Assembly: GCA_050084515.1 (NCBI GenBank)
Contig: CM114274.1
Coordinates: forward strand, 3,162,001 to 3,226,000
Direction of reading: 5' to 3'
Origin: Blasia pusilla
Lineage: Eukaryota; Marchantiophyta; Marchantiopsida; Blasiales
DNA length: 64,000 bases
In this document: one piece after another, positions 10,560 to 24,740 of the stretch
Numbering within the stretch: position 1 is the stretch's first letter
Layout of the letters: each line of letters starts with the position of its first letter
Translations under genes and position numbers: made by a program
Notes under the pieces: generated by a model
Told to the model about the DNA's origin: nothing
Databases searched by the model: none
Seen by the model: only the letters and a program-made list of their open reading frames with translations

Positions 10560-11765
10560 TGCCTATGTACGTTGATGTTACGATAACTTGGAGAGATGGA
10601 GCCAGTGTTAAAAACGTTTTTGGAGGTGGCCACTAGGGTGAGCCAAACTTCTTTCATTTTTCCCATGGGGTTGGCGACGATGGAAGTTGGAGCACCGTAG
10701 ATATTCTAGTTGGATGCCACGTTGTATGAGCATGGAGACGTAACATCCTCTTGTTTGGAAATGGTTGTTGAGGAGGTTGTAGACGTGCCCTTAGAGTAGT
10801 TGTTGGGGATGTCCCCCGCTTGGTCATGGCAAGCTATGACAAAAAATTTGATGGATATGCTAGCTCAAACAAGTATAGAGCGAGTGATGGTGACACTATG
10901 TGTACATGTGGTGTTGTTGGGCAACGGAGTTGGAGTGTTTTTCTTGGTTAGTCCCATTGGTAAAGTGTATAATCCCTACCGCATCCTACTTGATTTAGGA
11001 GGGTAGCTCTTGATGTTAGGGAAAGCGGCGTGATTGGTGTTGGGGTTATTGAAAGGAGGCATCAAGCCTTGTTCCTTCCAAATATAGATCTCTATTGGGG
11101 GTGCGTCATCCACACAGTTCATGACTCGACATGGGGTAGTTGTCATAGTATGGTACGCAAACATGCAATTATGACATCAACACAGTCATATGATGTGACG
11201 GTGGGAAGTATGATGTTGTAACCATTTGGTGTTATCCTATATTTCTTGGAGGAGACGATTCTTATCGGCCTGGATGAAAATCTAGTGATGGACGGATGAG
11301 CCATTTACGTGTACGATTTGTATCGCATAGTGGTGATCCATGAGGGGATGTTGTAACCACGTTGGAGGAATTCAGAAGTATTGAGTGGGTGGCAAGGGAG
11401 TTGTTGGATGGAAGTAGCCATGTAACGGACATCCCAATAGTGGATAGTCCCACGGAGAGACATACTTGGGTGGGTTTATCCTCCTAGGGTGCTAAGACCT
11501 CTTTATCATTGTTGGGTATAAGCATTGAGTTGCATAGGAGTCCATACAAGGTCGTGAGGCAAACGTGGAGTTTTGCATGTGTCTCTAAGCAACCAAAGTT
11601 ATGTGACGGTCGTGCTCTAAGAGTGGAGACTTTATATCTTTTGATACCATACCTATTATGTGGCAACATTTGGAGGAGGGTGCGAGAGTGGTAGATCTCT
11701 TCAAAGGAATCAACACGAAGGTTAGGTATAGTGTTGCACGAAAATATATAGATATATCAATATCT
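10560..11765 (+). pseudogene. Truncated third Ty3 fragment: protease and methyltransferase start
   Basis: Internal Ty3 sequence that does not continue the left element. The protease part reads FFLVSPIGKVYNPYRILLDLGG (10,938-11,005), matching the - strand copy (FFLVTPTGTVYDPQRVLLDLGA). A stop follows directly. Further on, IVDSPTERHTWVG (about 11,440) and ALRVETL precede HLEEGARVVDLFKGIN (about 11,665-11,715), which is methyltransferase motif I. The text then stops matching and block A of an LTR-like repeat begins. This piece holds the two segments (protease, motif I) that the left element has lost. Heavily mutated and non-functional. Confidence 0.7.
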
Positions 11766-11779
11766 CTTGGTGGAGACAG

Positions 11780-12487
11780 ATGAAATGGATTTAAGGGCGA
11801 GCATATGTTGGGAGATGTTTGCAACGTACATACTTGTTTGTGTATGGATCTACATGTGTGTTGGGAAGATCGGTGTTGTGTGTTATGTAGATGTGACTAA
11901 ACATGTGGATTATGTAGCGATGTTTATACGAACCACAACTGTCACATTTTAGGTAGCCAACATATAGAGTTCTATCGTGTCGACCATATAGAGGATCAAC
12001 GGGATGTTTGGCAATAACTTCATCCTGAGGTTTTGGATGAGGTTAACGACATGTCTATACGTTACAATAAGATCGTCGTTTCTTAAAATTTCCCTATTTT
12101 GATCTTTGTCATTGCAGTGACGTGTGGACCGAGTCAAGGATTACCTGGTAAACCTATAGACGTAGGTTACCATTGGAGAGGCTACTTTTAGGAGAACAGA
12201 CTTTTGGCTCTTCTTGAGGCTCTAATAGAGTGAGATGTGGCTCTCTCAAGCCATTTTTCTCATGTTGAGTCTTTGAAGCACCTCTCTTACGTTGTGTGAA
12301 GGATGAACAAGGGTGCTAGCATGTGGATTCCCTCATATCAACGGGTGTATGTGACTCAATATGCCAATGTAAATTTGATATGTCAATTGGCCATGTGAGT
12401 TGTTTTTATTTGCTCTCGATGTATGTGGATGAGTGTCCTTTTTTGTGTGGATCTACCTTTGTGTTATGAAGATTGGTGTTGTGTGTA
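11780..12487 (+). repeat. LTR-like repeat, family 1 (copy 2, blocks A-B-A)
   Basis: Block A (about 11,780-11,939) contains GTGTTGGGAAGATCGGTGTT and GTAGCGATG. Block B starts TGTCACATTTTAGGTAGCC at 11,940, with GAGTTCTATCGTGTCGACC, and matches the copies at 446, 35,902 and 39,216. A second block A follows at about 12,376-12,487 (TTATGAAGATTGGTGTTGTG). It terminates the truncated Ty3 fragment on its left. Boundaries are approximate. Confidence 0.65.
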
Positions 12488-15400
12488 AAAACATCCACCA
12501 TTCATGAGAACTTTTGTTATGAAATCTCTAATGGCCTTCAATATTGAAATTCTTTTAAATTTTACAATTTAACTCATAATTTGTACTTGGTGAAAAGTAT
12601 ATTTGTTTTAATGAACTTAAGAGAGATTAATTCCATTGGACTATTTAAATGCTCTAAGAATTTAAAACCATAAATAAATGTTTGAATTACTACTCCTCTT
12701 AAATTCATTCCGAAGCACTCACAACATACTAGGATTTGTAAGGAAAAGACTGAGTATAAATCCCCATGGACTGAACCAGATGCATGTTTCAAAGGTAGTC
12801 GAGAAGTTGCTCATCACTAATCAAGTGAAATCTTTCTAAATGTGTACCATCTCTCTAAGAAGTGTCTTCCCCTCACCTTGACCAATCTCCATGAGTCGCT
12901 TTCCTCTTGTGTTCCATGTGCGGAAATTGTGAAATCATGTCCGGCCTTCGAACCCATAGGCCCGGAGCGCACGGGAAGCGTGTTTGTGGCCATCGCTTAA
13001 TCCTTGAAGATGCATCACCAACCATGTCTTAGCTTAAACTTTAAACAAAACCAACCATCCATCACAATTACTTCCTTATTTGTGGACTTGAGTGGAAGGG
13101 AGGGAGAGTGTCGCCCTCTATAGATAGTATCGGAGCTCTCCATGGAAACCCCACCTTTCCCCTTATTCCCTTGTGCCCTCGATCGATTATGGCCCTCAAA
13201 CCAAATGTGATTTTGCAATCCGCGGGCCTTGATTTGACTAGTTATCCATCAGGATGGCTCATAGGAGGCTTAATGCAGAATATGAAACTCTTGGCTACAC
13301 AAACATATCTCAAAACTTACATATGTGTTCCCTATGTCTCATGGCTATTTCTCGTCTTATTTCCCCGTTCGATGTCTCATGGTTGTATTTTTTCCCATCG
13401 CATTTCGTGACCTTTCTCTTGGTATTTCACCCATATAGACTACTCACGCCCGTGACTTTGTGCTTAGCTCCAAAATCTCAAACTTTTCCTTCCTTCAATG
13501 CAATTAAATATTTGTGTGGATTTTAATAAAAATAAAATCTCGTGACTAATTCATTGAATATTATTATTTTTAAAAGAGCTCTCCATATTTTGAATTTCTA
13601 TGATAATAAGCGTGGAGCTCTGTTCTTTCAATCAAATCTTTAAAGTTTTTGTTGATTTACATTTGACTGTCTCAATTATATGAATTTAGAAAGAAAAATA
13701 TGCATATTATAATTGCAACAAAAATACTAGTGTCAAATGAGTGTGTTTTAGACTAATACACTTAGAATTTTGCACATTCAATTTTTACAATTATTAGCTA
13801 TATTAGAACTAACTATTTTTTATCATGACAAAAAATTTAAATATTTTGAAAAAAGCACCATTGATAATGGAGATCTTTACGTAATCTTTATAAATCTCTT
13901 TTTTTCACTATAGATGTGGAGCTCATGTCTATCTTTATTTCAATAGAATTTGGAACCGTGATTCTTTTGAAACACTTGATAAACTTGGAAAATTAATTTG
14001 CCTTATGAAAATAAAATTCCTCATTAATATCCCACAGGTAGTCAAGATTTTAATTATTTGAAAATATTGATTTGTCAATCTAGAGACGGAGCTCACGTTC
14101 ACAGATAAATCCTTCTCCATATATTCAAGATAGTGTCTTTTTAGAAAAAAATATTATGTCCAATAATTTTGTGGTGGAAAATTTTCCGCCAAGAACAATG
14201 ACATCCTAAGGATTTCTGAAAAAATAAATTTTACATAATTGGATTTATCCAATTTTTCAAGTGTTTTATGAATCGTAAGATTTATTGGATCTCTTAAGCC
14301 TCTTTTTGGATTCTCTTGAAAATTAATATATTCCCAGATTTTAGTGAATTAGTGTGAATTAAAATAAAGAATAATTCTTGAATATGTTAGATGCTGCTTA
14401 AAATGGATTCGTGAATGGAGAGAAGAATTATTATAAGTCGTAACTTCTATGTTCCATGTAAAGAAATCGTACAAGTTATATATGTCGTTTAGGAGCTATT
14501 ATTTAGTTTTTCCAGCTCTCGGAGAAAGTAATTGTTTTTCTAATGGGTTATGATGTATAAATTATTTGAGTCAAGAAACTTAGTTATGAAACTTATATCT
14601 TATTTTTCCAAAAAAAATTTATTGGATGCATTCTCACAACCATATGCCATTGGAAGGCAAGTTACTCTCACTCGTATTTCATAAGAGAGGAACAATTTGC
14701 ATGTAGCAAAAGTCTCGACTATTGTTTTAAATGAAAAAAATATGCTTAACATGTACGAGAAAAAAGTAATCACTTGGATATAATATTTGATAAATCAAAG
14801 CCCTATAACATCATTACATACCAGGAGGTCAAAATGAGTCTTTATAGGCAACATGCTTGATATTTCATTCTTGAAGATAGATAGTTATGTATGTCGTGTT
14901 CATAATACGAGTGAATAGTGCAAGTAGTTAGATAGAGAAGTGAAAATATATTTATTAGTGGGCCATGTGATCAGTTCTAGGGGTTATAGAAGTTACAATG
15001 TTTACACGTAATTTTGTGCATAAATAGAGATGTAGTGTTGGATGAAATGAAGTCATAATCTCATAAACCAAATTTAGCTTTTTTTTCCACCATGCTTAGT
15101 GAGCCAATTTAGGGAAAAAAACATGATCAAGGAGAGTCATCCAACAACATCAATAGATTAATATGACCAATGATCAACTCTTAAAAGTTTTGGAGTCCAT
15201 GGTATAAGAAGCTGAGACTAGAAGCAATGTTATCAAGTGAGGCCTTAAATGCAAGGTTACATGGAAATGGACATGTCCAAGCAAGTCCGAACATGCCCAA
15301 GAAGTCCCTTGCTTGGGTTTTTTCTATACCGTGGTGGCCCGCACGTGCTTGGGATACGGGTGCGGTCTTAAATTAAGAAGTGAGTGCAAGCTTAGGGCGG

Positions 15401-18400
15401 GCCAAAGGTGGCTCGGCGTGGGCTATAAAACGGATGGCAAGAATGGACTTTGGGTTTCTAGATTGGATGTAGGCCAGTCGATCTCGGGTCTACGTTGCGG
15501 GCTTGGATACATACGCACGACGTGGATACCAGGCTCGCACAGACATGTCTGTCCTAGATCTTGCATGATGAATTATTGGTTCTGCATCATGCATATATGG
15601 TGAAGACTCTTACAAAGGCAATTCAAAAGCCGTATCAAAATTGGGGAAGTTAGGTTCTAAAGACCTAATCAAAGTCTTATCTTTTATGAGATTAGATGAG
15701 GATGCTATTTGCAAAGCTTGAACAAAGAGGAAAAACATGTTTCTTTCTATCCAAGTAGAAATAGAAATTCAAATTTTTTCAACCTATTATAACATTTTGA
15801 AATCATGTTTAGAATACATAGTAACAATTTGTAAGCACGTTGGTATCAAAATGGACAAGTCTATCCATACCACATACACATAGGATCTTCTTCATGGAAA
15901 TCCATTCCCGCACTCTTTGCACATGATATTTTTTGATCCAAGGGCAAAGGGCAGTTGGAAGGGAAAGACTTATGTTGCAAAAAGAGGATAGATTTGAGGA
16001 AATTTTCATGCACATACATATTAAGTTTGACTATATGAAAAATATGAGTATGCATACTTCTCAATGTTCATGTGCAACATTGCATAGCGGGGATAAAGAC
16101 CAAAGAAGAGTTTAATGCATGCATAAAACTAATGATGCATCTTTATGTTACAGGTGGTGGAAATTATGACGGATCCAAGCTTTGAATAGGGATAAGTTTT
16201 ATAATAGAATCAAAGTCTTGGCTCTATTATCAACATCATGGTTCTCTAAGAATTTTCCATGGCTATTTCAGCATCTCTCAAAAAGTTATAAAAATATAGC
16301 AACACATCAATTTTTCTCCAACTATTTGATCTTAAAACATCGCATGTTTTTTATCAACTAATATATGATGACAAAATAAGCACATATTCAATGATTATGA
16401 CAATATTACTCGATTATATGGGATCGTGTATTCGAATATGTTGTAATCTCTCATGCATTCGTTTCTAACATCCGTCAAATTGGAACTTGATATCCTTCAG
16501 TGTTTTATTTATTTGACACATTTTTTATTTATTGCAAACAATATTTACTTAATGAAACCAAAAAGACAAAACTCATTTGGTTACTTCCATCCATTTAGGA
16601 TATTTTCATATTGCAATAGTTGGAGGTTAGGCCATGAGAGTTATATTGCCATAATATATATTGGATCGGCATTGAAAAGAGTTAGTTGTATGGTCTGATA
16701 TAACTTTGTCATAAGTGGTTGGATGAGATCGCACATAAATCCTTTGGGTTGGGATATAAGATTCTAATACCAATCTTTATTTTATGATCTTATATAAGGA
16801 AACACGTCGAGTTTCTCGACAATCAGCCTATTGGTTTTGGCTATCTGTAGTGGAGCAAGTTTCTTTTGGCCCTTCTCAAGAGGAAATGGCTCCTCAAAGC
16901 TATATCTCTCATATTAATCCTTTACTAAACTTGCTCATCTAGAATTTTGTAGGAGGGGAGAGTGTTAGAGTTCGAGTTTCTTTATGGAGGAGGGTGGATA
17001 TAGCTTGATGATGATATTTAATTTAGTGATTTTTGTTTGCAAGTGTTAATTTTCCTTCAAATTTATATGAGAATACATTTTATGGAATAGGGATATTTTG
17101 TTGTTGTGAAGGTGGTTCCTCAAATTGATTTGATAAGAAGCGATACAAGAGGTGTTTTTGGTAGTTGTTGATTTGCATGGATTATTTCTAATCCTTCCAT
17201 ACATTTTTTTAAAGACCTAAGGTAGGGGAAATTTTAGAGTTGAAAGGATAGCAATTCAAAAGAAGGACCCAGTTTGAGAATATCATTCAAATGACGACCT
17301 AAAAAGAATTAAAATTTGTTGAAATACGAAAAAAAAAAACGGAGGGGAGGCTTTTGAGTATCCTGCATTTTTTAGCACTACAAATTTATAATTTATTTTA
17401 TGATTAATCATTTTCATAGAAACTTTCAAGGACATAATTTCTTATGAGTTATTTATGGTAAGTTATCTAGTAAGAGTGCAAAAGTGCAGACGTCGATGCT
17501 AAAATCCTTGTCGGAAAATGTTCGTCATTTGAACACCATCTCCTTATAACTCTCAGAATGTCAATGATTTGGAGTTAGATATTGCTAACAAGGGAATGGG
17601 TTACAACTCAACCTTTTTTTATCCTTTTAAAATAAATATATCACATAGAAATCATATACCTTAGAATAAATAAATCCCTTTTACCGATCTTCCATATGAG
17701 CTTTTTGGAATCCATTAACCACTGCAATGGTTGGTTGTTAATAGAGATAATAAATGGATCAAGAAATAAAACACATAAAATTTGTAATAGTCCATACTAC
17801 AACTAGTTAAACTCTTCCTTAAATGAGTTATAACTCACCTTCCTGAATTGTATTGAGAAATTAGTATAAGCCACAACAAATTGTCCATCCTCGTGGTTGT
17901 TCTCTCTCATAATGGCAAGCAAGGAAGTGTTGGAAAGCCACCCTAATCTTGGGGGCCCTCCAAGGCGTATCTAACCTCCTCTTTGTAGAAGACATGACAA
18001 TTATAAATGTAATGGGGCATACTAGTAACCTTTGCACACTATAAAATCACTTATAGGAACCTTAGAATTTTTATTATTATTGTTTTGGGAGTTAACCCTC
18101 ACTTGTATGCATATGGAAATATCATACATCCCACCCGCAAGACAAGGGTGTAAGATTTCTTACCAATGCAATACACATGTGCACAATTCAAATAATGATA
18201 ATGTTGGTGATTATATGGACCTTGAAGTTGATAGAGAGATTGAAGTGATGGCTAGATGACTAGAGGAGTGTGAGTATAATCATACGGACTCGCTACAAAA
18301 TATTTTTGTTCGTCCAATCGTAGTTGATCAAGTGGGGTGAGTTCTTATGGGGTTCGGGTAGGCAAAATGTCTACATAGCCTTGTGTATAGGTATAGATGG

Positions 18401-20772
18401 TGGAGCCATCTACGCTTACAATAAGTGCATGTTTAAGTAGAAGATCATGTTGCACACTAGACGAGAGATAACTACACATGTTGAGTTGTTAGTTATACAA
18501 CCTCAAAGTTTTATAAACATTTGATACATATAATATGGTCCATATTCTTGTTTTCAGATTACTTTGATCAAATGTTGTTTTTTTTTATCTTTCAACGATT
18601 TAAACTTACAAATTACTCGTACTCCAATATAAAAATATTTGCTAGCACCTTTCTAGTCCCTTTTGATTGCGCACTTGTAATTTAGTGCTATTATGTGAGT
18701 ACTTGTTGGTGCAAATACCTTCCCAACGACTTGTCTAAAGATTGCAATAAAGAAATTCCGAGCACGTAGGAAATAATAGTAGCATACTTTGCAAGTGCTC
18801 TACAAGTGTAAGAAAAAAGTCCTTTTGGATCACAAACTGAGAATGCAACAATATTCTTTGTAAATGCCATCAGGAAAACTTATGAGTGTTTTGCGAGTGA
18901 TAAATAATAAGTTCGTGGCTTCGTGGACTCATAAATTTTCCACGTTGTATTAGTGAGTGCAAGTAGAACCAATAATTATAAAAGAATCAATTTCAGAATT
19001 TTGAAAGTAGGATTGAGAAAATATCTTTCATGACCTAGCTGATGAAATTTTTTACATGGAATCGGTAAAATATGGGATGAACGTATTGATGCATGCAAAC
19101 TCAACAATGATGGGAAAACGGGAAAATTAGATGAAAGGATGGACAAGATAGAAAGATAAAGTGCACTGAAACCTGGGGTGTATAAATGGACATCATGGAG
19201 GATGTAAGGAAGCACAATATGAAGCAAAAAGAAAGAGATTCGACCAAGGGATCATAGGAGCTATAGATATATGAACTAACGTATGATACGAATGTGATAT
19301 GTGGAATTTCAAAGGTATGAAATAAAACGATATTTTGGACGTAGTTAAAAACATCGAGTAAAGTGATGGACTTGGAACAATATTGATATATACCAAGATT
19401 TCAATATCCTAAACATAGCATATATAGAGAGTTGTATGTTAAAGACAAGAGGCGCACAAAATCAGCATCCTTTGTAAAGGAAGCTGGTAGAAATTGAGAA
19501 TACATGACTGCGGTGGTCATGGACCAGGAGGTTTGCCGATCTGAAAAGATAAAACGTCCGTTTATTATCGAGGCCCCTTATGTACATCCGGTAAAACACC
19601 GATGTGCCGTGAAAAAAAAACCGGAAGTACTATCGGGGCGGCACTAGGATTTTCAGAACTAAAGCTGGTACATCAAGGAAACATCAGAAAACCACGGCCC
19701 TCATAAGTGGCATGCCGGAGAAGTGTCCATACATCTATGACATAGATCCGTGGCTTGCCATGTCATGATCGCCCATGGTAGGGTAGGGCAGGGTCGGGTC
19801 ACCTTATCACTTAGCCACATTGACGCAAGAGGAGGCGTGGCAATTTCAAGTGCTCAAGTGAGTCGGGGACTCGAGGTGATACAGATTCAGGGGGATTGGG
19901 AAGGGGAGTCCCAGGAAATAGGCTCATTTCACTCGTCGTGACTGAAGACTTAGTTGGGAATCGAGACTCAAAATTTGGATTTTGGAGTTGGGTGTGTTCT
20001 CAATTTTCAAAGTGAGAGGAGCAAATCTCACAGCTGCGTCCTCATGCTTGGGTCTCTTTGTCTTAAGGGAGTCGAGGCTCACTCAAAGTGCTATTCACTA
20101 AGTCACCTTGCTTGATTTTAGTTCCCAACTACAAAGTTCGTATTTGCCATAGAATTGTGTGATCTGATCCGCTCTATGCCACAAAGTCTAGACTTGGGCC
20201 TTGTGGCTATGTAGATTTGTGGAACGTGGAAGTTTTTGGTCGATTGCTATCATCGCTTACTCACTGCAGAGTGTGGAGTTGTGAACATTGCCGCATAGTG
20301 TGAAGTCTCTTTGGACTACAGCTTATGTCTTCGTGGAAGTGTTTCTCTCGTTGTTGTTGAGATTCGAATCATGTTTCTTTTTGTCTTGTGTAGTTAGTGT
20401 CATGGTGTGCCTCACTACGTGTCAAGTAAGGCTACCCGTGAGCTTATGTGCATGGAATTGAGTGAGAGAGTGCAAGGACTCACATTATTTAATATACATT
20501 TTATCCTTCTTTTCTAACTCGTTGCTCTGGTAGCCGCCTCTTTTCCCCCACTAAAAACTGCCGCATATTTCATTTCTACCCCGGTGTAGCTAAAAGTAAG
20601 ACCTTCTCTGCATTACAACTATATTTTAGGCATTTTCATATCCTTTCGAATTCCTTTGTAAGTTTGTAGGTCAGGGTGATCTAACGTAATTGTCTTGCTA
20701 GTCTGATATTTCTTTTAATCTTCAAGTCTTGTGTGGCCTCCATTGGATTTTTTTGTATTCTAAGACTCACAC
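12488..20772. other. AT-rich intergenic stretch, no gene recognised
   Basis: Eight kilobases of mostly AT-rich sequence without a reading frame I can tie to a family. A 96-codon open frame at 15,313-15,603 lies in a locally GC-richer patch (GGGCGGGCC-type text) and is probably chance. Near 16,800-16,930 a faint echo of the family 1 LTR-like block (TTTTGGCCCTTCTCAAG) may be an old solo copy. I saw no RNA gene. Confidence 0.5.
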
Positions 20773-20792
20773 TTTTAAACCCTTTCTACAAA
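20773..20792 (+). repeat. 20-bp direct repeat flanking hAT remnant
   Basis: The string TTTTAAACCCTTTCTACAAA occurs here and again at 23,122-23,141, on either side of the hAT remnant. A third, slightly different version (TTAAACCCTTTGTACAAACC) is at about 20,821-20,840. It is longer than the 8-bp target duplication of hAT elements, so it more likely belongs to the element's own subterminal sequence. Confidence 0.5.
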
Positions 20793-20874
20793 CCACAACT
20801 TCTTTGTATTCTTAGAGACACTTAAACCCTTTGTACAAACCTTAGCCCATATATACCTTTATCTATCTTCAATC

Positions 20875-23103
20875 ATGGAACATGACAATAGTAGCCCTTC
20901 AAATAGCCTTCAACTATCAAAGTCTAAGAGGCAAAGAAGCCTCACAAATATAGGGTTCAACAAAAGGGATAAAGCACCTTCTGAACCGAAATCTGCCTCG
21001 TGTGATGAAACACAAATAGATGAATCTTTTGGTGAGTCTAAGATTGAAGATAACCGGAAGTTATGGAAGGATACTTGGTATACCGGATTTGATAAGATAC
21101 ATTTTTTTCCCCCACACTAGTAGAGTATTTTGCAAGGTGTGCCAATAATCGAAGGGAAAATATATCTTTGTCACTTCAAGAGCGGTAAACATAAAGATTT
21201 CAGACCTTGTGGACCGTGGCAATTTGAAAGAACATTGTAGGTAAGCTTGGGCTTATGAGAAGGGCAAGAAGACAATGGAAAAAATCATTGATTCAATTGA
21301 TCAAATTTGTGACGAAGCTTTGTTGAAACTATTCCTGTAAGAGAACATTGCTTTCAAAACCTTCCCAATCTTAGGTCGATTATTGACGTTTTTGTTGTCA
21401 CCTTGACCCTACATTTGTATTAGGATGAGAAAGCTTGTGCTCATATTATTACATTAATTAATTCAGTTTTTCATAGGGGAGTGTTGTAGAGAGTAAAGGC
21501 TAGTCCATTTTATGGACTGATGGTTGATGAATCTATTGACATTTAAGTGACAGACCATCTAGTGGCTTTTGTGACCTACTTAGAAGAAGGGCAGGTTGAG
21601 ACCTTTTTTATGGGGTTGATTAAAATCGATAACAACAATGCGGAGGCAATATCAGATTCGTTGATTTCCTTACTAAGAGAATGGGATTTAGACTTTGACA
21701 AACTAGTAGGGTTTGGTTTGGATGGGGCGAGTACCATGAATGGGAGACATAATGGTATAGCTTCTCGATTGAAGAGGAATATGAATCCATTCATAACTAG
21801 CGTGCATTGTGTTGCACGTAGGACCAACTTGGCTATCTTTAGTGCTGTTAAAAGTCCTTCTTGAAAGTCCATTTGTGATGAAGTGGAAAATTTCTTGAAC
21901 TCCGTTGCCTTTTATTTCCAAAAGAGTCCTAAGAGGGAAGAAAATCTTTTTTCTTCGCAACTAGAGTTAAATGACTCAAGAAAATGTATGAAACGGTACA
22001 AAAAAGTGAGATGGATCAGTAGGTGGCAAGCCGTGATATGTCTATGTGATAGTTTAGAATTTATTCTTGTTTTTTTTTCAGGGTGTTGATGTTTGAGAGG
22101 ACGATGGCATGGCAGCTTTTTTGTTGAAGAAGTTGAAGCGCTTAAAGATGATCTATTGTCTTTATTTCTTGGTTGGTATATTGCATGCAATGTCTAGATT
22201 GAGTAAAGTCTTCCAATTAAGGTTTGTTAAAATTAGGACTATAGCATCTTTAGTTTTGACAAAGATAGCTCATATAAGATTGAATTATGTACAAGAGAGT
22301 GTTGATATGAATGCTCGATTGGTTTTTGCATCTATTGGTTTTCATTTATTCCCAAATTATGGTACTCTAGATGGACACATGAAACGATTACATTCAGAAA
22401 TTAGGGGACAAATTTTCCATTCAATCAAAATGGAAAGAGATATATTGGGGAAAGACCTTGAAGGAATAAATTTTGTTTCATATAAATTTTGTAGAGGCAT
22501 TGTGTATGAGTTTGAGTGAGCGATTTGAAGATAATGATATCATTGGGGCTTTCAAGATCATGAATCCATTGCACATACCTTCTCAAATGGTAGGGTTGAG
22601 GGATTGGGGGGTGAAAGAGTTGGACATTTTGTGCGAGCATTATGGTGTAGAAAGGTCTTTACATGGTCGTGGTAAACCAACTTTGGTTGAGTCTGCAACA
22701 TTGAATAATGAATTTCTTGCATTTAAAATTCAAGAAACTATAAAATTGAAGGAGAAATCCTTCAAAGATTTTTGGCCTATGGTTTCTTGTAGTTCCATTT
22801 TGAATTTCAAGTATTCTAGTCTTTTTATTTTAGCAGACATAGGCAGGGTAAAATGTGTGAGTAGTGCAATGTGTGAGAGACCCTTTAGCATCCAGAATGT
22901 GATTAAGAATACACTTTTGAGGTTAATATAGAAGGGTCCTGTGAGAGTTATGATGATATTTTGACCTAAGCTATCCATCTTTGGAAAATTTCCAAAGAAT
23001 TCAAGTATTTGTATGCTAATCTTGAGTTGCACTTCTCATCTGCATTGGAGGATCATATTTCATATCAAAGTAGGAGTGCATCTACCTCTTCTTGTGATGA
23101 GTA
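20875..23103 (+). pseudogene. hAT-superfamily transposase (ZNF862/DUF4371-like), broken
   Basis: Remnant of a DNA transposase. A likely start is ATG 20,875, opening an 81-codon frame rich in Ser/Lys. Later frames give PFYGLMVDESIDI (about 21,508), then VTDHLVAFVTYLEEGQVE (21,547) and VGFGLDGASTMNGRHNGIAS (about 21,700), the typical hAT catalytic-domain text. VHCVARRTNLA follows, where the family usually has HCVAHR. The C-terminal dimerisation region reads SSAMCERPFSIQNVIKN (about 22,860-22,912). At least four stops and several frame changes interrupt it. Terminal inverted repeats were not located. Confidence 0.8.
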
Positions 23104-23141
23104 GTTTGATTTAACTTCTTTTTTTAAACCCTTTCTACAAA

Positions 23142-24740
23142 AGGTATGTTTAATAGCATAATTTTTGAAAAAGGGGTTACTAGACCTCTGGCCCCCAAGA
23201 GGTGGGGGATACTTAAGGTTCAATTCCTGCAATAGATGTATGCCTTTCTCTCTTACTTTTGCAATGTGGTTTCTAAGGTCTCCTTATCTTGTGCAAGGGA
23301 AATTGAAAGTCGAAGGTTTGGGGATAGGAAAAGAATCTCTATCTTAGACTGATACGAGCTCAAATCTATCCTTCTATGTAGCTGGTTTCAAATGCATCAA
23401 AAAGTGTGCCTTTCCTTCTTGATGTGGATCAAGTCCTCGTTGCAACCATAGTCTGGTCCAATGGGTGATGTCTCAGTTGACCTGTACATTTGGCTTATGG
23501 CTTGTGGCTTATTATTTTTTGAAATATGAAGAAAAACCGGGAGATGAAAAAGGTCTCAGGAAGAAAACTAATTCTTCCAAATAAGCACGAAAAAAAACAG
23601 GGAGATGAAAAATATTTAAGGGGAAAAAATGGGTTTAAAAGAAACTCAGCCATAAGAAATCTAGTAGATTTTTTAAGCGTCAGATGAAAATTGATACAAG
23701 AAAAAAAAATTGCTTACCAATTGTGGGAACCGGGGAAAAACCGGGAAGCTTCAAAATTCTATGCGCCCACTGGTTAAAGATGTGGTGATAAATCAAATAT
23801 TAAGGATTAGAAGATGTAACTAATGGCATCATAATGATATCTATTTAGGTCATTGATGAGGAAAATTTCATCATGTACTTACAATTATTTATGTTAGACT
23901 TCTCCACATTTAATTCCGGAAGTGGAATACATGTCGAGTGGCTTACACACATCAAAATTCATTAGTCTTGGTTTTCCGAAATAGCATTCTAGTAAGTTTT
24001 CATATCAAAATTTTCTCGCCAAAAAGAACTCTAAAAAAATTCCTTGAAAAATGTGATTGGAAACACACTAAAAGATTTGTTCAAATCATTACCTAAAACA
24101 CATGTTGAAAATATCTCCAAGAAATCATGGGCATGAAATAGCTTTTAGAAAAGTCAATTTTAACTCCCTAGAAATTCACATTCTCTATATTTTCCCCAAT
24201 TTTTTTTCTTTGTATTTCTAGTTTCCATCACTCCACCCCATCCGCAAGTGCATATCACGAGTATCAAAGTACAAGGTGTCATCTTTATATTGCATCCAAC
24301 CTTTCTTGGAATTTTCTTCACCTTCAAGTCACCTAGGATAACACACTTGCAATCTTCATTTAGAAGGCTCTCCCAAGACAAAATAAACAGCTGCATAATA
24401 AGCAGGAAACGAGGGGAAAGCTAAGCAGGAAAAATCAACCCTACAATCCAAAAGACTTTCTAAACATGCTTCTGAAACTGGAGAGAAGCAAGAATAATCA
24501 GAAAAAAGAAGAGTAATAACAAACTTGTAATCACGGGAAGAAGAATCCCGTCGCGCTGGCAGACGACACTCTCGGACCCACAAATACGAAACCTCGGTAG
24601 CATAGAACGGGACGGAGAGCGAGTGAATCTGTACAGTAAGTAGTAAGCGTTCCAAAGAAGTCGGTTTTGTTGTCCAGGCACTGTGGCGAGAAGAACAAAA
24701 CAAAACAAGCCAGAGCGATGGCCACAACCTTTAGGGGCCT
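23142..24740. other. Intergenic, no gene recognised
   Basis: AT-rich sequence with several runs of A. The string AAAACCGGGAGATGAAAAAGG near 23,533 recurs in variant form at about 23,595 and 23,733 (AAACNGGGAGATGAAAAA, AAACCGGGAAGC), so a small degenerate repeat is present. Overlapping frames at 24.16-24.77 kb on the - strand have no family resemblance. Confidence 0.4.

Noticed and set aside
15313-15603. 96-codon open frame in the AT-rich stretch
   Set aside because: No motif and no neighbours; the local GC-richer text explains the lack of stops.
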